Source: Lutibacter sp. Hel_I_33_5
Lineage (GTDB): Bacteria > Bacteroidota > Bacteroidia > Flavobacteriales > Flavobacteriaceae
DNA length: 64,000 nucleotides
Reading direction: 5' to 3'
NCBI RefSeq assembly: GCF_007827455.1
Contig: NZ_VISM01000001.1
Location: 310,001-374,000, forward strand
Below the pieces are notes generated by a model. The model did not search any database and was not told where the DNA came from. It worked only from the letters and a program-made list of their open reading frames with translations. Position 1 is the stretch's first letter. Each line of letters starts with the position of its first letter. A program made the position numbers and the translations under genes. Positions 8,547 through 18,454 of the stretch are shown in pieces.

Positions 8547-10574
8547 TTATTTATTATAATCTTTAAACCAAGCCAAAACATGGGCAACTTTACTAATTAA
8601 ATTACTTGGTTTTCTAGCAATACCATGTGAAGCTTCAGGAATTTCCACCAAAATAGTTTCAATTTTCCTTAGTTTTAACGCATGATATAATTGTTTTGCC
8701 TCACTTGGAGGTGTCCTTAAATCATTCATACCTACCATGACCATAGTTGGTGTTTCAATATTACCTACTAATGATAACGGAGAAAATTTCCAATACGTAT
8801 CAAAATTTTCCCAAGGTTGCCCTGGATACCGTGAATTTGCATAACCATAATAATTATCGGCAACCAATGTTTTACTTATCCAATTCATTACTGGTTTAAC
8901 AACAGCAGAAGCTTTAAATCGATTGTTTTTACCAATCATCCAAGCCGTCATAATACCACCAGCACTTCCTCCAGTTACAAATAACTTATCATTGTCAACC
9001 AATCCTTTTTTAACTAAATAATCTACACCGTCCATAACATCATTATAGTCTTCACCTGGATAATTATTATATAATAAATTTCCAAATTCTTCACCATAAC
9101 TTGTACTTCCTCTAGGATTAGGATAAAAAACTACATACCCATCTGCAGCATATAGCTGCATTTCAGCAGAAAAACGATCGCCATAATTTAAAATTGGCCC
9201 ACCATGATTTTCAACGATCAATGGATATTTTTTTGAAGCATCATAATTTGGTGGTTTCACAATCCAACCTTGTATATTTCTGCCATCGAAAGTAGATTTG
9301 TACCAAACTTCTTCTGTAACACCTAATTCTCTATAACTTAAAACATCTTCGTTTAAATTAGTGATGAGTTTTACTGATTTATTATCTTGAATTACAGCCA
9401 ATTCTGCTGGGTATTCGGGTCTAGTTTGTGTATACACCAAGGTTCCATTATTAGCAACAGAATAAGAGCCAGATGCATAAGGTCTACCAATTGTAGTTCC
9501 TCCTAAATTATCTGCAAGTTTTGTTATTTTTCCATTTAAGGAAATATATCCAACTTTAGAATTTCCTTTCTCATCATAGGTAAAATACAAACCTTTCCCC
9601 TTTTTATCCCAAGAAATATTAGAAATACTGTTATCAAACTTTTTGGAGACAACTTTTTGATTGTTTCCATTTGTATCCATAATATTCAATACCCTATTTT
9701 GATGCGTTTGTACTTTATCTTTAAAACCTAAATACGCTACTTTCTTTCCATTTGGAGATACTTTAGGTGAATAATCTGGTCCATTTTGAGAAGTTAATAC
9801 CGTTATTTTTTTAGTTGCTGTATGTATTTTATATACTTCGTTATTTCTAAATTTATATTCCCAATCTTTTACTCTATTGGCAGAAAAGTAAATAAATGTA
9901 CCATCTGGAGAAAACGACAAACTTCCTCTGTGGTTATAAGTATCACTTGTTAATTGTCTGGGTGTTCCTCCTTCCGCAGGAATGGTAAAAATATGCGTAA
10001 AACCAGGTTTTAAATAGCCTCTACCATCAGCTTCATGTTTTAATCTATCTGTAATTCTTGCTGATTTTGCCCATTTTGCACCTTTTGGCTTCTTTGGCAT
10101 TTTAATAACAACCGGAGACTTTTCTGCTTTAAACATTGTAAAAGCAATTTGTTTTCCATCTGGAGACCAAGTTATACTACTTGGAGACATTTCTAATTGA
10201 GAAATCTTAGCTATTTTACTAGTGTTAACCCAATACATATATAGTTCTGAACCTTCTTTTGTTGTACTTACAAAAGCAATTCTATCTCCGTTTGGAGACC
10301 ATCTAGCTTGCGATTCGTTTACTTCTCTTGAAGTTAATTTTCTATGTGATGATCCATCTGTATTAATAATCCAAAGATTGCCTTTAGAAGTATCTTTCAT
10401 AATATCAAAACCAGTTCTTCTATAAACAACTTGTGTTGCATCTGGAGAAATTTGAGGGTCGGAAACCCATTCTAAAGAAAATACATCTAATTGTTGAAAA
10501 GGTAATTTCTCATTTTGAGAAACAACTATTTGAAGACTAATAAGGTAAAAGACAATAAAAAATATACGCTTCAT
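8547..10574 (-). CDS. Exported S9-family prolyl oligopeptidase / acylaminoacyl peptidase
   Basis: A 675-residue secreted serine peptidase. A signal peptide (MKRIFFIVFYLISLQIVVSQ) precedes a seven-bladed WD40-like propeller with repeated SPDGKQIAF-type strands (about residues 40-400). The C-terminal alpha/beta hydrolase domain has GGSAGG with the nucleophile Ser537, Asp618 in MNDLRTPP and His650 in EASHGIA. These enzymes cleave short peptides, often in the periplasm or at the surface. The upstream region holds the dnaB terminator. The gene is followed after 13 nt by the conserved exported protein, suggesting a two-gene unit. Confidence 0.93.
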   Translation of the reverse strand: MKRIFFIVFYLISLQIVVSQNEKLPFQQLDVFSLEWVSDPQISPDATQVVYRRTGFDIMKDTSKGNLWIINTDGSSHRKLTSREVNESQARWSPNGDRIAFVSTTKEGSELYMYWVNTSKIAKISQLEMSPSSITWSPDGKQIAFTMFKAEKSPVVIKMPKKPKGAKWAKSARITDRLKHEADGRGYLKPGFTHIFTIPAEGGTPRQLTSDTYNHRGSLSFSPDGTFIYFSANRVKDWEYKFRNNEVYKIHTATKKITVLTSQNGPDYSPKVSPNGKKVAYLGFKDKVQTHQNRVLNIMDTNGNNQKVVSKKFDNSISNISWDKKGKGLYFTYDEKGNSKVGYISLNGKITKLADNLGGTTIGRPYASGSYSVANNGTLVYTQTRPEYPAELAVIQDNKSVKLITNLNEDVLSYRELGVTEEVWYKSTFDGRNIQGWIVKPPNYDASKKYPLIVENHGGPILNYGDRFSAEMQLYAADGYVVFYPNPRGSTSYGEEFGNLLYNNYPGEDYNDVMDGVDYLVKKGLVDNDKLFVTGGSAGGIMTAWMIGKNNRFKASAVVKPVMNWISKTLVADNYYGYANSRYPGQPWENFDTYWKFSPLSLVGNIETPTMVMVGMNDLRTPPSEAKQLYHALKLRKIETILVEIPEASHGIARKPSNLISKVAHVLAWFKDYNK

Positions 10575-10603
10575 AGTTAATGCTATTGTAAAAAACTAAA
10601 ATA

Positions 10604-10627
10604 CACAATTACTAGAAAGCAATTGTG
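10604..10627 (-). terminator. Hairpin terminator after dnaB
   Basis: CACAATT / AATTGTG arms with a 10-nt loop. On the minus strand the hairpin is followed by a T-rich stretch down to 10591; on the plus strand by a run of T from 10630. It lies between the dnaB end and the S9 peptidase start, about 115 nt past the dnaB stop. Confidence 0.55.
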
Positions 10628-10741
10628 CATTTTTTTATTTTTATGAATTGTTTATGAAAATACTTATTTACGATAATCTCAATAAATTCAACAATAAGAT
10701 CATTAATATCAATGGTTTACAGGAATGACATGAGGTATTAT

Positions 10742-12256
10742 CTAAAAAGGAACATCATTATCATCACCTGTTCCAAAAGCATCTTTAGGTTCAATTCGTT
10801 GGTCTGGGAAAATATCAGAATTCATACTCGATTGGAATTCACTACTAAAACTTTCTTCTAAATCAGAAAACTTAGCCAAGTGACCCGTAAACTTTAAACG
10901 AATATTGTCTAATCCACCATTTCTGTGTTTTGCAACAATAAATTCTCCTTGTCCAGCACATGGTGTATGATCATCATCGTCCCACTCTTCCATTCCGTAA
11001 TATTCAGGTCTAAAAATAAACGATACAATATCAGCATCTTGCTCAATCGCACCCGATTCACGTAAATCAGATAATAAAGGACGTTTACTTCCTCCACGTG
11101 TTTCAACCGCACGTGATAACTGAGATAAAGCAATTACTGGAACTTCTAATTCTTTTGCTAAGGCTTTTAAGTTTCTAGAAATCATCGAAATTTCTTGCTC
11201 TCTATTTCCGCCACCTTTTCCGTTTCCACCCGCTGTCATTAATTGTAAATAATCAATAACAATAATTCTAACTCCGTGTTGCGATACTAATCTTCGTGCC
11301 TTTGCACGTAAATCAAAAATGGATAATGATGGTGTATCATCAATAAAAATTGGTGCATCAGAAAGCTTCTTAACTTTTACATTTAATTGCTCCCATTCAT
11401 GTGGTTCTAAATTTCCTTTACGCAGTTTTTCTGATGTCAATCCCGTTTCCGAAGAAATCATACGAGTAATTAATTGTACAGAAGACATCTCTAAAGAAAA
11501 TACGGCTACAGCATGATTAAAATCGATGGCCATGTTTTTTGCCATCGAGATAACAAATGCTGTTTTTCCCATACCTGGACGTGCAGCAATAATGATTAAA
11601 TCGGAAGGTTGCCATCCAGAGGTTAATGCGTCTAACTTGGTAAAACCAGTAGCTAAACCACTCATTCCCTCCTTATTACCTATTTCTTGAATCTTCTTTA
11701 ATGCTTGTTTTACAAGATCACCAGCTCCTTCTGAACTCTTTTTTAAGTTTCCTTGAGTTACTTCAAATAACTTCCCTTCTGCATCATCTAATAAATCAAA
11801 AACATCAGTAGTTTCATCATACGCATTTTCTATAATTTCACTTGATATCGAAATTAATTTACGCTGAATGTATTTTTGTAGAATGATTCTTGAGTGAAAC
11901 TCAATATGAGCAGAAGATGCTACTTTCTGAGTTAAACGAATCAAATAAAAATCACCTCCTGCTAACTCTAACTTTGCGTTCTTTTTTAGTTGATTAGAAA
12001 CCGTTAATAAATCAATAGGTTGCGAATTCTGAAAAAGCTCATAAATAGCAGCATAAATCTCTTGATGCTTGGTATCATAAAAAGCATCGGGATGCAAAAT
12101 ATCAATGACATCATCAATACCTTTTTTATCAATCATCATGGCGCCTAAAACGGCTTCTTCTAAATCTACTGCTTGTGGGGGAATTTTACCTTTTTCTAGA
12201 CTAATTAATCTAGATTTATCTATTTTTTTGCCGGCAAATGAGCTTGTTTTTTCCAT
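10742..12256 (-). CDS. dnaB: Replicative DNA helicase DnaB
   Basis: A 504-residue hexameric helicase that unwinds DNA ahead of the replication fork. The N-terminal domain includes PPQAVDLEEAVLGAMMID; the C-terminal RecA-like domain has Walker A ARPGMGKTAF, EMSSVQLITRM, Walker B IIVIDYLQLM, LKALAKELEVPVIALSQLSR and the ESGAIEQDAD motif. There is no intein. I chose the ATG at 12256 because the -7 element TACCTTTG ends exactly 6 nt upstream; the in-frame TTG at 12265 lies inside that element. It is a single gene, divergent from the DUF3810 gene. Confidence 0.95.
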   Translation of the reverse strand: MEKTSSFAGKKIDKSRLISLEKGKIPPQAVDLEEAVLGAMMIDKKGIDDVIDILHPDAFYDTKHQEIYAAIYELFQNSQPIDLLTVSNQLKKNAKLELAGGDFYLIRLTQKVASSAHIEFHSRIILQKYIQRKLISISSEIIENAYDETTDVFDLLDDAEGKLFEVTQGNLKKSSEGAGDLVKQALKKIQEIGNKEGMSGLATGFTKLDALTSGWQPSDLIIIAARPGMGKTAFVISMAKNMAIDFNHAVAVFSLEMSSVQLITRMISSETGLTSEKLRKGNLEPHEWEQLNVKVKKLSDAPIFIDDTPSLSIFDLRAKARRLVSQHGVRIIVIDYLQLMTAGGNGKGGGNREQEISMISRNLKALAKELEVPVIALSQLSRAVETRGGSKRPLLSDLRESGAIEQDADIVSFIFRPEYYGMEEWDDDDHTPCAGQGEFIVAKHRNGGLDNIRLKFTGHLAKFSDLEESFSSEFQSSMNSDIFPDQRIEPKDAFGTGDDNDVPF

Positions 12257-12262
12257 ACTACA

Positions 12263-12270
12263 CAAAGGTA
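12263..12270 (-). promoter_or_regulatory. -7 promoter element of dnaB
   Basis: The minus strand reads TACCTTTG (TAnnTTTG), ending 6 nt before the dnaB ATG, so the mRNA is probably leaderless or nearly so. Confidence 0.6.
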
Positions 12271-12395
12271 GATTTTTACTTTGGTTGGGGGCTCTCTTTT
12301 ACAACTTTTATTTGTACACATTTATTGTAAACAAAAATGTTATTATCTTGTTAACAAGTACCCAACTTCTAAATTGATTGCGTATTTTTATCGAA

Positions 12396-13481
12396 ATGAA
12401 ATGGAACAAAAAACATCTTTTCTTAACAGCACTCTTACCCATAAACAGTTTACTAGTTAATTGGATAAGTCAATACCCACAAGTAATTGAAGAATATTAT
12501 TCAAATGGAATCTATCCTTACATTTCTTCATTTTTTAGGATTATTTTTGGTTGGATTCCGTTTTCTGTTGGAGATGTTTTAGGTTTTGTTTTGATATACT
12601 GTGTAATTAAGTTTATTTACAAATTGATAAAAAGTCGATTTAAAAATATCATTGCTCAGCTATTAAAAATCACTTCATTTTTATCGATACTTTATTGCTG
12701 TTTTTATCTTTTCTGGGGCTTAAATTATTTTAGAGAACCTTTATCAAAAAAACTCGGTTATGAAAAAACGAAATATACCACAGAGCAATTAGAAAACACT
12801 ACAAAACTCATTATCAACAAACTAAATAAATATCACCTAGAAATCACAAAAAATGATTCTTTAAAAGTTGAAAATCCATATACTGCTAAAGAAATGTATG
12901 AAAAAGCATTGCTGGGTTATGAAAATTTGGAAAATGATTTTCCACAATTAAAATTCAATTTTAAATCTACTAAAAGTTCATTAGTTAGTTTGTTACAAAT
13001 GTATAATGGCACATCTGGTTATTTAAACCCTATTACTGGAGAAGCACAAGTAAATGATCGAATTCCAAAAACAAGTTTTCCAACTACTGCATGTCATGAA
13101 ATGGCACATCAGATTGGATATGCAGCAGAAAACGAAGCTAATTTTATTGGTTTTCTAGCCGCCAATTATCATACAGATGTTTATTTTAAATATGCTAGTT
13201 ATCGAATGGCTTTTGGATATTGTATTTCTGAAATGCGTAAACGCGATAAAAGCACCTATAAAGGACTCTGGAAATTAGTAAATAAAGGAATTAAAAAAGA
13301 TTACAATGCCAGTTATGACCTCTGGCAACAATATCAAAACCCAATAGAACCACTCATAAAAAAAGGATATAATTCGTATCTAAAAGCGAATAATCAGACT
13401 AAAGGAATTGAGTCTTATAACTATGTGGTTGATTTATTGATTTTATATTTCAGAAAAGATTTAGCTATTGTTTCTTCTTAA
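12396..13481 (+). CDS. DUF3810 membrane protein with HExxH motif
   Basis: A 361-residue protein of the Bacteroidota DUF3810 family. The N-terminal third has three hydrophobic segments (about residues 10-25, 50-75 and 95-112). The soluble domain has TACHEMAHQIGYAAENEANFIGF, an HExxH plus downstream Glu that looks like a zinc metalloprotease (gluzincin) site, so proteolysis is a reasonable inference though I know of no assay. The start ATG at 12396 (MKWNKKH) is preferred to a TTG six codons earlier. TATTTTTA upstream is a one-mismatch -7 element. It stands alone between dnaB and the amidohydrolases. Confidence 0.85.
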   Translation: MKWNKKHLFLTALLPINSLLVNWISQYPQVIEEYYSNGIYPYISSFFRIIFGWIPFSVGDVLGFVLIYCVIKFIYKLIKSRFKNIIAQLLKITSFLSILYCCFYLFWGLNYFREPLSKKLGYEKTKYTTEQLENTTKLIINKLNKYHLEITKNDSLKVENPYTAKEMYEKALLGYENLENDFPQLKFNFKSTKSSLVSLLQMYNGTSGYLNPITGEAQVNDRIPKTSFPTTACHEMAHQIGYAAENEANFIGFLAANYHTDVYFKYASYRMAFGYCISEMRKRDKSTYKGLWKLVNKGIKKDYNASYDLWQQYQNPIEPLIKKGYNSYLKANNQTKGIESYNYVVDLLILYFRKDLAIVSS

Positions 13482-13562
13482 AATTATGTTAAAGTCTTAA
13501 CGAATCCTCAATATGAAACTGGGAATGAATATTTTTATTGACAATTCAAATATACATACATA

Positions 13563-16532
13563 ATGAGAAAACTTTTTCTACTACTCTTTTTCTTGTCATT
13601 TTCTTTAGTACAAGGTCAAGATTATTTCCCAACAGATTCGGGAGTAAAAACATCAAAAAACACGCTAGTAGCGTTTAAGAATGCTACTATATATGTGTCC
13701 CCTAAACAGGTTATTAAAAACGGAACTTTACTAATTAAAGATGGTAAAGTAGTAAATGCTGGTACATCAGTTAACATTCCTAAAGGAACAAAAACAATTG
13801 ATTTATCTGGTAAAACAATCTATCCTTCTTTTGTAGATGCTTATGCTACTTTTGGAATTGCTAAACCAAAAAGACCTTCTGGAGGAGGATTTGGTGGCAG
13901 ACAATATGACGCTACTCGTAAAGGATATTACTGGAACGATCATATTAGACCAGAAACCGATGCTGCTAATGAATTTAAATTCGATGCTAAAAAAGTAAAA
14001 GACTTTTTAAAAGCTGGTTTTGGTGTGGTTAACACACATTTAGAAGACGGGATTATTAGAGGAAACGGAATGTTAGTTGCCTTAAATCCTAATACTACTG
14101 ATGCCTATAGAATATTAAATAATAATTCTGCGCAATATTTATCCTTTGCAAAAAGTAGAAAATCTAAACAATTATATCCAGGCTCTAGAATGGGTGCAAT
14201 GGCACTATTAAGACAAGTATATAATGACGCAGATTGGTATGCGAAAGGCAATATGAAAAATACCGATTTAGCTTTAGAAGCTTTAAATGAAAATAAGAAC
14301 CTTAAACAAATATTTGATACTGGTAGTTTATTAGATCTTTTTAGAGCTGATAAAATTGGTGATGAATTTGGTATTCAATATACCTTAGTTGGTAATGGTG
14401 ATGAATTTGAAAGAATTAACGACATCAAAAAAACCAATGCACAATTTATTATTCCAGTTAATTTTAGAAAAGCATACGATGTTAGCAATCCTTTATTAGC
14501 ACAACATATTTCTTTAAATGATATGCGTAAATGGAATCAAGAACCTTCTAATCCAGCTGTTTTAGCAAAAAACGGAGTTTCTTTTGCATTCACTTCAAAA
14601 GGATTAAAGTCAGTTGGAATGTTTTCAAAAAATATTCAGAAAGCCATTAAACATGGATTATCTAAAGAAAAAGCATTAGAAGCGTTAACTACAATTCCTG
14701 CAAAAATTTTAAATAACTCTAAAATTGGGAATCTTAATAAAGGAAGTTATGCGAACTTTATTATTACTTCTGGTGATGTTTTTGATGCCAAAACTACCTT
14801 ATATGAAAACTGGGTTCAAGGAAGTCAGAATATCATTAATGATATGAATATTAAAGATCTTTCGGGTAATTATTCATTAAGTGTAAACGGTAATAAATAT
14901 GACTTAACTGTTTCTGGTAAAGGCGCTAAACAAAAAGGAAGTGTAAAGTTAGGCGATAAAAAAGTAAAATCTAAATTTTCTTTTAAAAACGATTGGGTTT
15001 CTATTTTACTAAATGAAACAAACGGATTTACTCGTTTATTAGGTAAAGTTTCAGCAAATAGTAACTATTTACAAGGAACTGCATATAATGAAGCTGGAAA
15101 CGAATCTTTTTGGTCTGCCTCAAAAAATGCAGCTAAAGATGATAAAAAGAAAGACGATAAGAAGAAAGATGATAAAAAATCTTCACCCGAAGTTGTTGCA
15201 GTAAGTTATCCAAATATTGGTTTTGGTAACTATTCACAACCGAAACAAGAGACTATCCTAATTAAAAATGCAACGGTTTGGACCAGTGAAAAAGACGGAG
15301 TTCTTAAAAATACAGATGTATTATTAAAAGGAGGAAAAATTTCTAAAATAGGTAAAAACCTAAGCGCAAGAGGTGCAAAAGAAATAGACGGAACTGGCAA
15401 GCATTTAACTGCTGGTATTGTTGATGAACACTCACACATTGCAGCTTCTGCTATTAATGAATGGGCACAAAATTCTTCGGCAGAAGTAACTATAGAAGAT
15501 GTTGTAGATCCAAATGATATCAATATTTACAGAAACCTTTCTGGAGGAACAACCTCTGTACAAATTCTACATGGTTCTGCAAATCCAATTGGAGGTCGTT
15601 CTGCAATTATCAAACTTAAATGGGGAGAGAATGCAGATAATATGATTTATGAGAATACGCCTAAATTCATAAAATTTGCTTTGGGTGAAAACGTAAAACA
15701 GTCGCGAAGCGCAAACGGGGTTCGTTTCCCACAAACTCGTATGGGTGTTGAGCAAATGTTTATCGATTATTTTACAAGAGCTAAAGAATATGATGCTAAA
15801 AAGAAAAGCGGTCAGCCTTATAGAAAAGATGCAGAAATGGAAACATTGGCTGAAATCATTAATAAAGAACGTTTTATTTCTTGTCACTCTTATGTACAAT
15901 CAGAAATTAATATGTTAATGAAAGTTGCAGAAAAATTCAATTTTAATGTAAATACATTTACGCATATTTTAGAAGGTTATAAAGTAGCCGATAAAATGAA
16001 AGAACACGGTGTTGGTGGTTCTACTTTCTCAGATTGGTGGGCATATAAATATGAGGTAAACGACGCAATTCCATTTAATGCAGCAATTATGGCAAATGCT
16101 GGAGTAACAGTTGCTATTAATTCTGATGATAGAGAAATGTCTCGAAGATTAAATCAAGAAGCGGCAAAAACTATTAAATATGGTGGCATGTCTGAAGAAG
16201 AAGCTTGGAAAATGGTGACTATAAATCCTGCAAAATTATTACATATCGATGATAAAGTAGGAAGCATAAAAACTGGAAAAGATGCCGATGTAGTTTTATG
16301 GAGCGATCATCCAATGTCAATTTACGCAAAAGCTGAAAAAACCATTATTGACGGAAAAGTATATTTTGATATTGAGAAAGATCATCAAAAGAGAAAAGCA
16401 ATTACGCAAGAAAAAAGTAAGCTTATCAATATGATGTTAAAAGAAAAAATGGGTGGCGGCAAAACACAGATGCCTTCTAAGAAAAAAGACATTCATTTTC
16501 AATGTGATACTGAATTAACCGCTAAAAACTAA
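13563..16532 (+). CDS. Exported two-domain amidohydrolase-family protein
   Basis: A 989-residue protein with signal peptide (RKLFLLLFFLSFSLVQGQ). It holds two amidohydrolase-type modules separated by a lysine/aspartate-rich linker (DDKKKDDKKKDDKK, about residues 525-540). The second module has the metal-binding HxH (IVDEHSHIAAS) and likely later ligands in FISCHSY, TFTHILE and AINSDD. The first has the flanking beta-sandwich and the strand IYPSFVDAYATFG, but no HxH, so it is probably not a metal-dependent catalyst. The substrate is unknown; imidazolonepropionase- and dipeptidase-like enzymes are the nearest types. The next gene, 4 nt downstream, is a related degenerate amidohydrolase, suggesting one complex. 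Confidence 0.88.
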   Translation: MRKLFLLLFFLSFSLVQGQDYFPTDSGVKTSKNTLVAFKNATIYVSPKQVIKNGTLLIKDGKVVNAGTSVNIPKGTKTIDLSGKTIYPSFVDAYATFGIAKPKRPSGGGFGGRQYDATRKGYYWNDHIRPETDAANEFKFDAKKVKDFLKAGFGVVNTHLEDGIIRGNGMLVALNPNTTDAYRILNNNSAQYLSFAKSRKSKQLYPGSRMGAMALLRQVYNDADWYAKGNMKNTDLALEALNENKNLKQIFDTGSLLDLFRADKIGDEFGIQYTLVGNGDEFERINDIKKTNAQFIIPVNFRKAYDVSNPLLAQHISLNDMRKWNQEPSNPAVLAKNGVSFAFTSKGLKSVGMFSKNIQKAIKHGLSKEKALEALTTIPAKILNNSKIGNLNKGSYANFIITSGDVFDAKTTLYENWVQGSQNIINDMNIKDLSGNYSLSVNGNKYDLTVSGKGAKQKGSVKLGDKKVKSKFSFKNDWVSILLNETNGFTRLLGKVSANSNYLQGTAYNEAGNESFWSASKNAAKDDKKKDDKKKDDKKSSPEVVAVSYPNIGFGNYSQPKQETILIKNATVWTSEKDGVLKNTDVLLKGGKISKIGKNLSARGAKEIDGTGKHLTAGIVDEHSHIAASAINEWAQNSSAEVTIEDVVDPNDINIYRNLSGGTTSVQILHGSANPIGGRSAIIKLKWGENADNMIYENTPKFIKFALGENVKQSRSANGVRFPQTRMGVEQMFIDYFTRAKEYDAKKKSGQPYRKDAEMETLAEIINKERFISCHSYVQSEINMLMKVAEKFNFNVNTFTHILEGYKVADKMKEHGVGGSTFSDWWAYKYEVNDAIPFNAAIMANAGVTVAINSDDREMSRRLNQEAAKTIKYGGMSEEEAWKMVTINPAKLLHIDDKVGSIKTGKDADVVLWSDHPMSIYAKAEKTIIDGKVYFDIEKDHQKRKAITQEKSKLINMMLKEKMGGGKTQMPSKKKDIHFQCDTELTAKN

Positions 16533-16536
16533 AATC

Positions 16537-17832
16537 ATGAAAAAAATAATATACAGCATACTGTTTTTCTTTTTAGTAGGAACAAGTATTGCACAGCAAA
16601 CACCAGCAGCAAAACAAACAATAGATGTAACTATTGAAGGTGCAACAGCGCATTTAGGAAACGGAAAAGTGATAGAGAATTCATTAATTATGTTTTCTAA
16701 AGGGAAAATTACGTATGTAGGAAGTGCTTTAACAAAAATAGGACGAATCGGAACCATAATAAATGGAAAAGGAAAACATGTTTATCCTGGCTTTATTGCT
16801 GCAAATGCCTCTTTAGGTTTAGCTGAAATCGATGCTGTAAAAGCAACTAGAGATTTTGATGAAGTTGGTACTATGTTACCGCATATCAGAAGTTTAATCG
16901 CCTATAATGCAGAAAGTAAGGTAGTTGAATCTATGAGACCAAATGGTGTCTTAATGGGACAAATTACACCGCGAGGTGGTACAATTTCTGGAACATCATC
17001 TATAGTACAATTTGATGCTTGGAACTGGGAAGATGCAGCAGTAAAAGTAGATGATGCCATACATATTAATTGGCCAAGTAGTTTAACAAGAGGACGTTGG
17101 TGGCTAGGTGAAGATGCTTCACTAAAACCAGATAAAAAGTACGCAAAAAACATTGCAAATATTAAAGATTTCTTTGCAGATGCAAAAGTATACTTATCGG
17201 GTAGTAAGAAACAAACTAACTTACCTTTTGGGGCTACTGAAGGATTATTTAATGGTTCTCAGAAAATATTTCTTCACGCAAGTGGCCAACAAGAAATTAC
17301 AGATGCAATCACAATTTGTAAAGATGCAGGTATTAATAATATGGTGATAGTTCACGGACAAGGAGCTGATAAAGTTGCTAATTTATTAAAGACAAATAAT
17401 GTAGCTGTTATTATTGATAGACCTCACAGAAACCCTAATAGCGAAGATGATAGTTATGATAGTACCTATACCTTAGCAAAATCTTTAGTTGATAAAGGGA
17501 TTTTAGTAAGTTTAGGAATGGAAGGTCAAATGGAACGTATGAACACTAGAAACTTACCATTCTATGCTGGTACCTATGCTGCTTGGGGACTAGGGAAAGA
17601 AGAAGCATTAAAGTTAATTACTTCTAATACTGCTAAAATTTTAGGAATAGATAGTACAACTGGAACGCTAGAAGTAGGAAAAGATGCCACGTTGTTTATT
17701 TCTAAAGGTGATGCTTTAGATATGAGAACAAACGTACTTTCAAATGCATTTATACAAGGACGTAAAATTAGTTTAGAAACTCATCAGACAAAACTTTGGA
17801 AACGATATTCCGATAAGTATAAAAATCAATAA
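16537..17832 (+). CDS. Exported amidohydrolase-like protein lacking the HxH metal motif
   Basis: A 431-residue protein with signal peptide (MKKIIYSILFFFLVGTSIAQ). The fold is recognisable from the N-terminal sandwich (GNGKVIENSLIMFSKGKITYVG), the C-terminal LGIDSTTGTLEVGKDATLFISKGD strand and EEALKLITSNTAKIL. Where active amidohydrolases have PGxxDxHxH it reads YPGFIAANASLGL, with both histidines missing. It resembles the first half of the preceding protein and starts 4 nt after it, so the pair is an operon closed by a strong terminator. A catalytically dead partner or regulatory subunit is an inference. Confidence 0.85.
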   Translation: MKKIIYSILFFFLVGTSIAQQTPAAKQTIDVTIEGATAHLGNGKVIENSLIMFSKGKITYVGSALTKIGRIGTIINGKGKHVYPGFIAANASLGLAEIDAVKATRDFDEVGTMLPHIRSLIAYNAESKVVESMRPNGVLMGQITPRGGTISGTSSIVQFDAWNWEDAAVKVDDAIHINWPSSLTRGRWWLGEDASLKPDKKYAKNIANIKDFFADAKVYLSGSKKQTNLPFGATEGLFNGSQKIFLHASGQQEITDAITICKDAGINNMVIVHGQGADKVANLLKTNNVAVIIDRPHRNPNSEDDSYDSTYTLAKSLVDKGILVSLGMEGQMERMNTRNLPFYAGTYAAWGLGKEEALKLITSNTAKILGIDSTTGTLEVGKDATLFISKGDALDMRTNVLSNAFIQGRKISLETHQTKLWKRYSDKYKNQ

Positions 17833-17838
17833 AATAAA

Positions 17839-17862
17839 AAAGGCGCTGATTTCAGCGCCTTT
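17839..17862 (+). terminator. Strong rho-independent terminator after the amidohydrolase pair
   Basis: A perfect 11-bp stem AAAGGCGCTGA / TCAGCGCCTTT with a 2-base apex, 6 nt past the stop and followed by ACTTTTTC. Confidence 0.85.
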
Positions 17863-17982
17863 ACTTTTTCCTTTTCTAAACAACTTGTTTAACTCATAAC
17901 AATGTTGAAAACAAATTCCTTAAATTCTTTACAAATATTATAAAACTAGTTTGAATGTAAAATACCTATATATAGGTATTTA

Positions 17983-18393
17983 TTATTTTGAACATTTATA
18001 AAATTTCCCAGAGTCTTTTACACCTACGCGAACTTTGTCTATAATAATAGAAATCGAACGTTTTTCTTTTAGGTCGTAATATGTAGAATAAATAGCATGA
18101 TTTGATTTAATATGAATTCTATCTGTTGCTATATATTTTTTTGAAGTACTTTTTGATTTTGGAACTGCACTATAATTAATATGTAATGGTTTAGCATATC
18201 TATTTCGAAACTGAATTTTCCAACGATATGCTTTACTTTCTTTATTATATACACCTTTTTTAATTCTATAATCCAAACCTTTTAGGCAAGATGTTTTCTT
18301 CCATTTTCCCCAACCGTAATTATTATCTGAAACGTTAGAATTAAAAAGAAATAACAGTAAAAATGTTGTAATAAAAAATCTATTCAAAATCAT
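17983..18393 (-). CDS. Hypothetical small exported protein
   Basis: I do not recognise this 136-residue protein. It starts with a signal peptide (LNRFFITTFLLLFLFNSNV), followed by a basic mature part with two cysteines (SCLKG near 36 and YKCSK at the C-terminus) that could form a disulfide linking the two ends. The middle (WKIQFRNRYAKPLHINYS) suggests a beta-sandwich with alternating residues. The ATG at 18393 (MILNRFF) is preferred to the TTG two codons upstream. It is a single gene, convergent with the amidohydrolases and divergent from the methyltransferase. A flavobacterial orphan is likely. Confidence 0.65.
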   Translation of the reverse strand: MILNRFFITTFLLLFLFNSNVSDNNYGWGKWKKTSCLKGLDYRIKKGVYNKESKAYRWKIQFRNRYAKPLHINYSAVPKSKSTSKKYIATDRIHIKSNHAIYSTYYDLKEKRSISIIIDKVRVGVKDSGKFYKCSK

Positions 18394-18440
18394 CTGCAAA
18401 TATTATTAAAAAACACTTTAAATTACTATTTAATTATAAG

Positions 18441-18448
18441 TATTTTTG
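18441..18448 (+). promoter_or_regulatory. -7 promoter element of the SpoU methyltransferase gene
   Basis: TATTTTTG (TAnnTTTG) ends 6 nt before the ATG at 18455, implying a leaderless or nearly leaderless mRNA. Confidence 0.6.
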
Positions 18449-18454
18449 TAGGAA

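Noticed and set aside
8534..8587. ATG start at 8587 for the conserved exported protein
   Set aside because: It overlaps the S9 peptidase gene and adds an unlikely N-terminus before a good signal peptide; TTG at 8533 fits better.
10711..10740. Second full copy of the palindromic repeat of 2802-2868
   Set aside because: Only the terminal CAGGAATGACA is recognisable; too short to call a repeat.
15120..15190. Frameshift or tandem-repeat error in the lysine/aspartate-rich linker of the large amidohydrolase
   Set aside because: The GATAAAAAGAAA-type repeats remain in frame and connect two intact modules; such linkers are normal.
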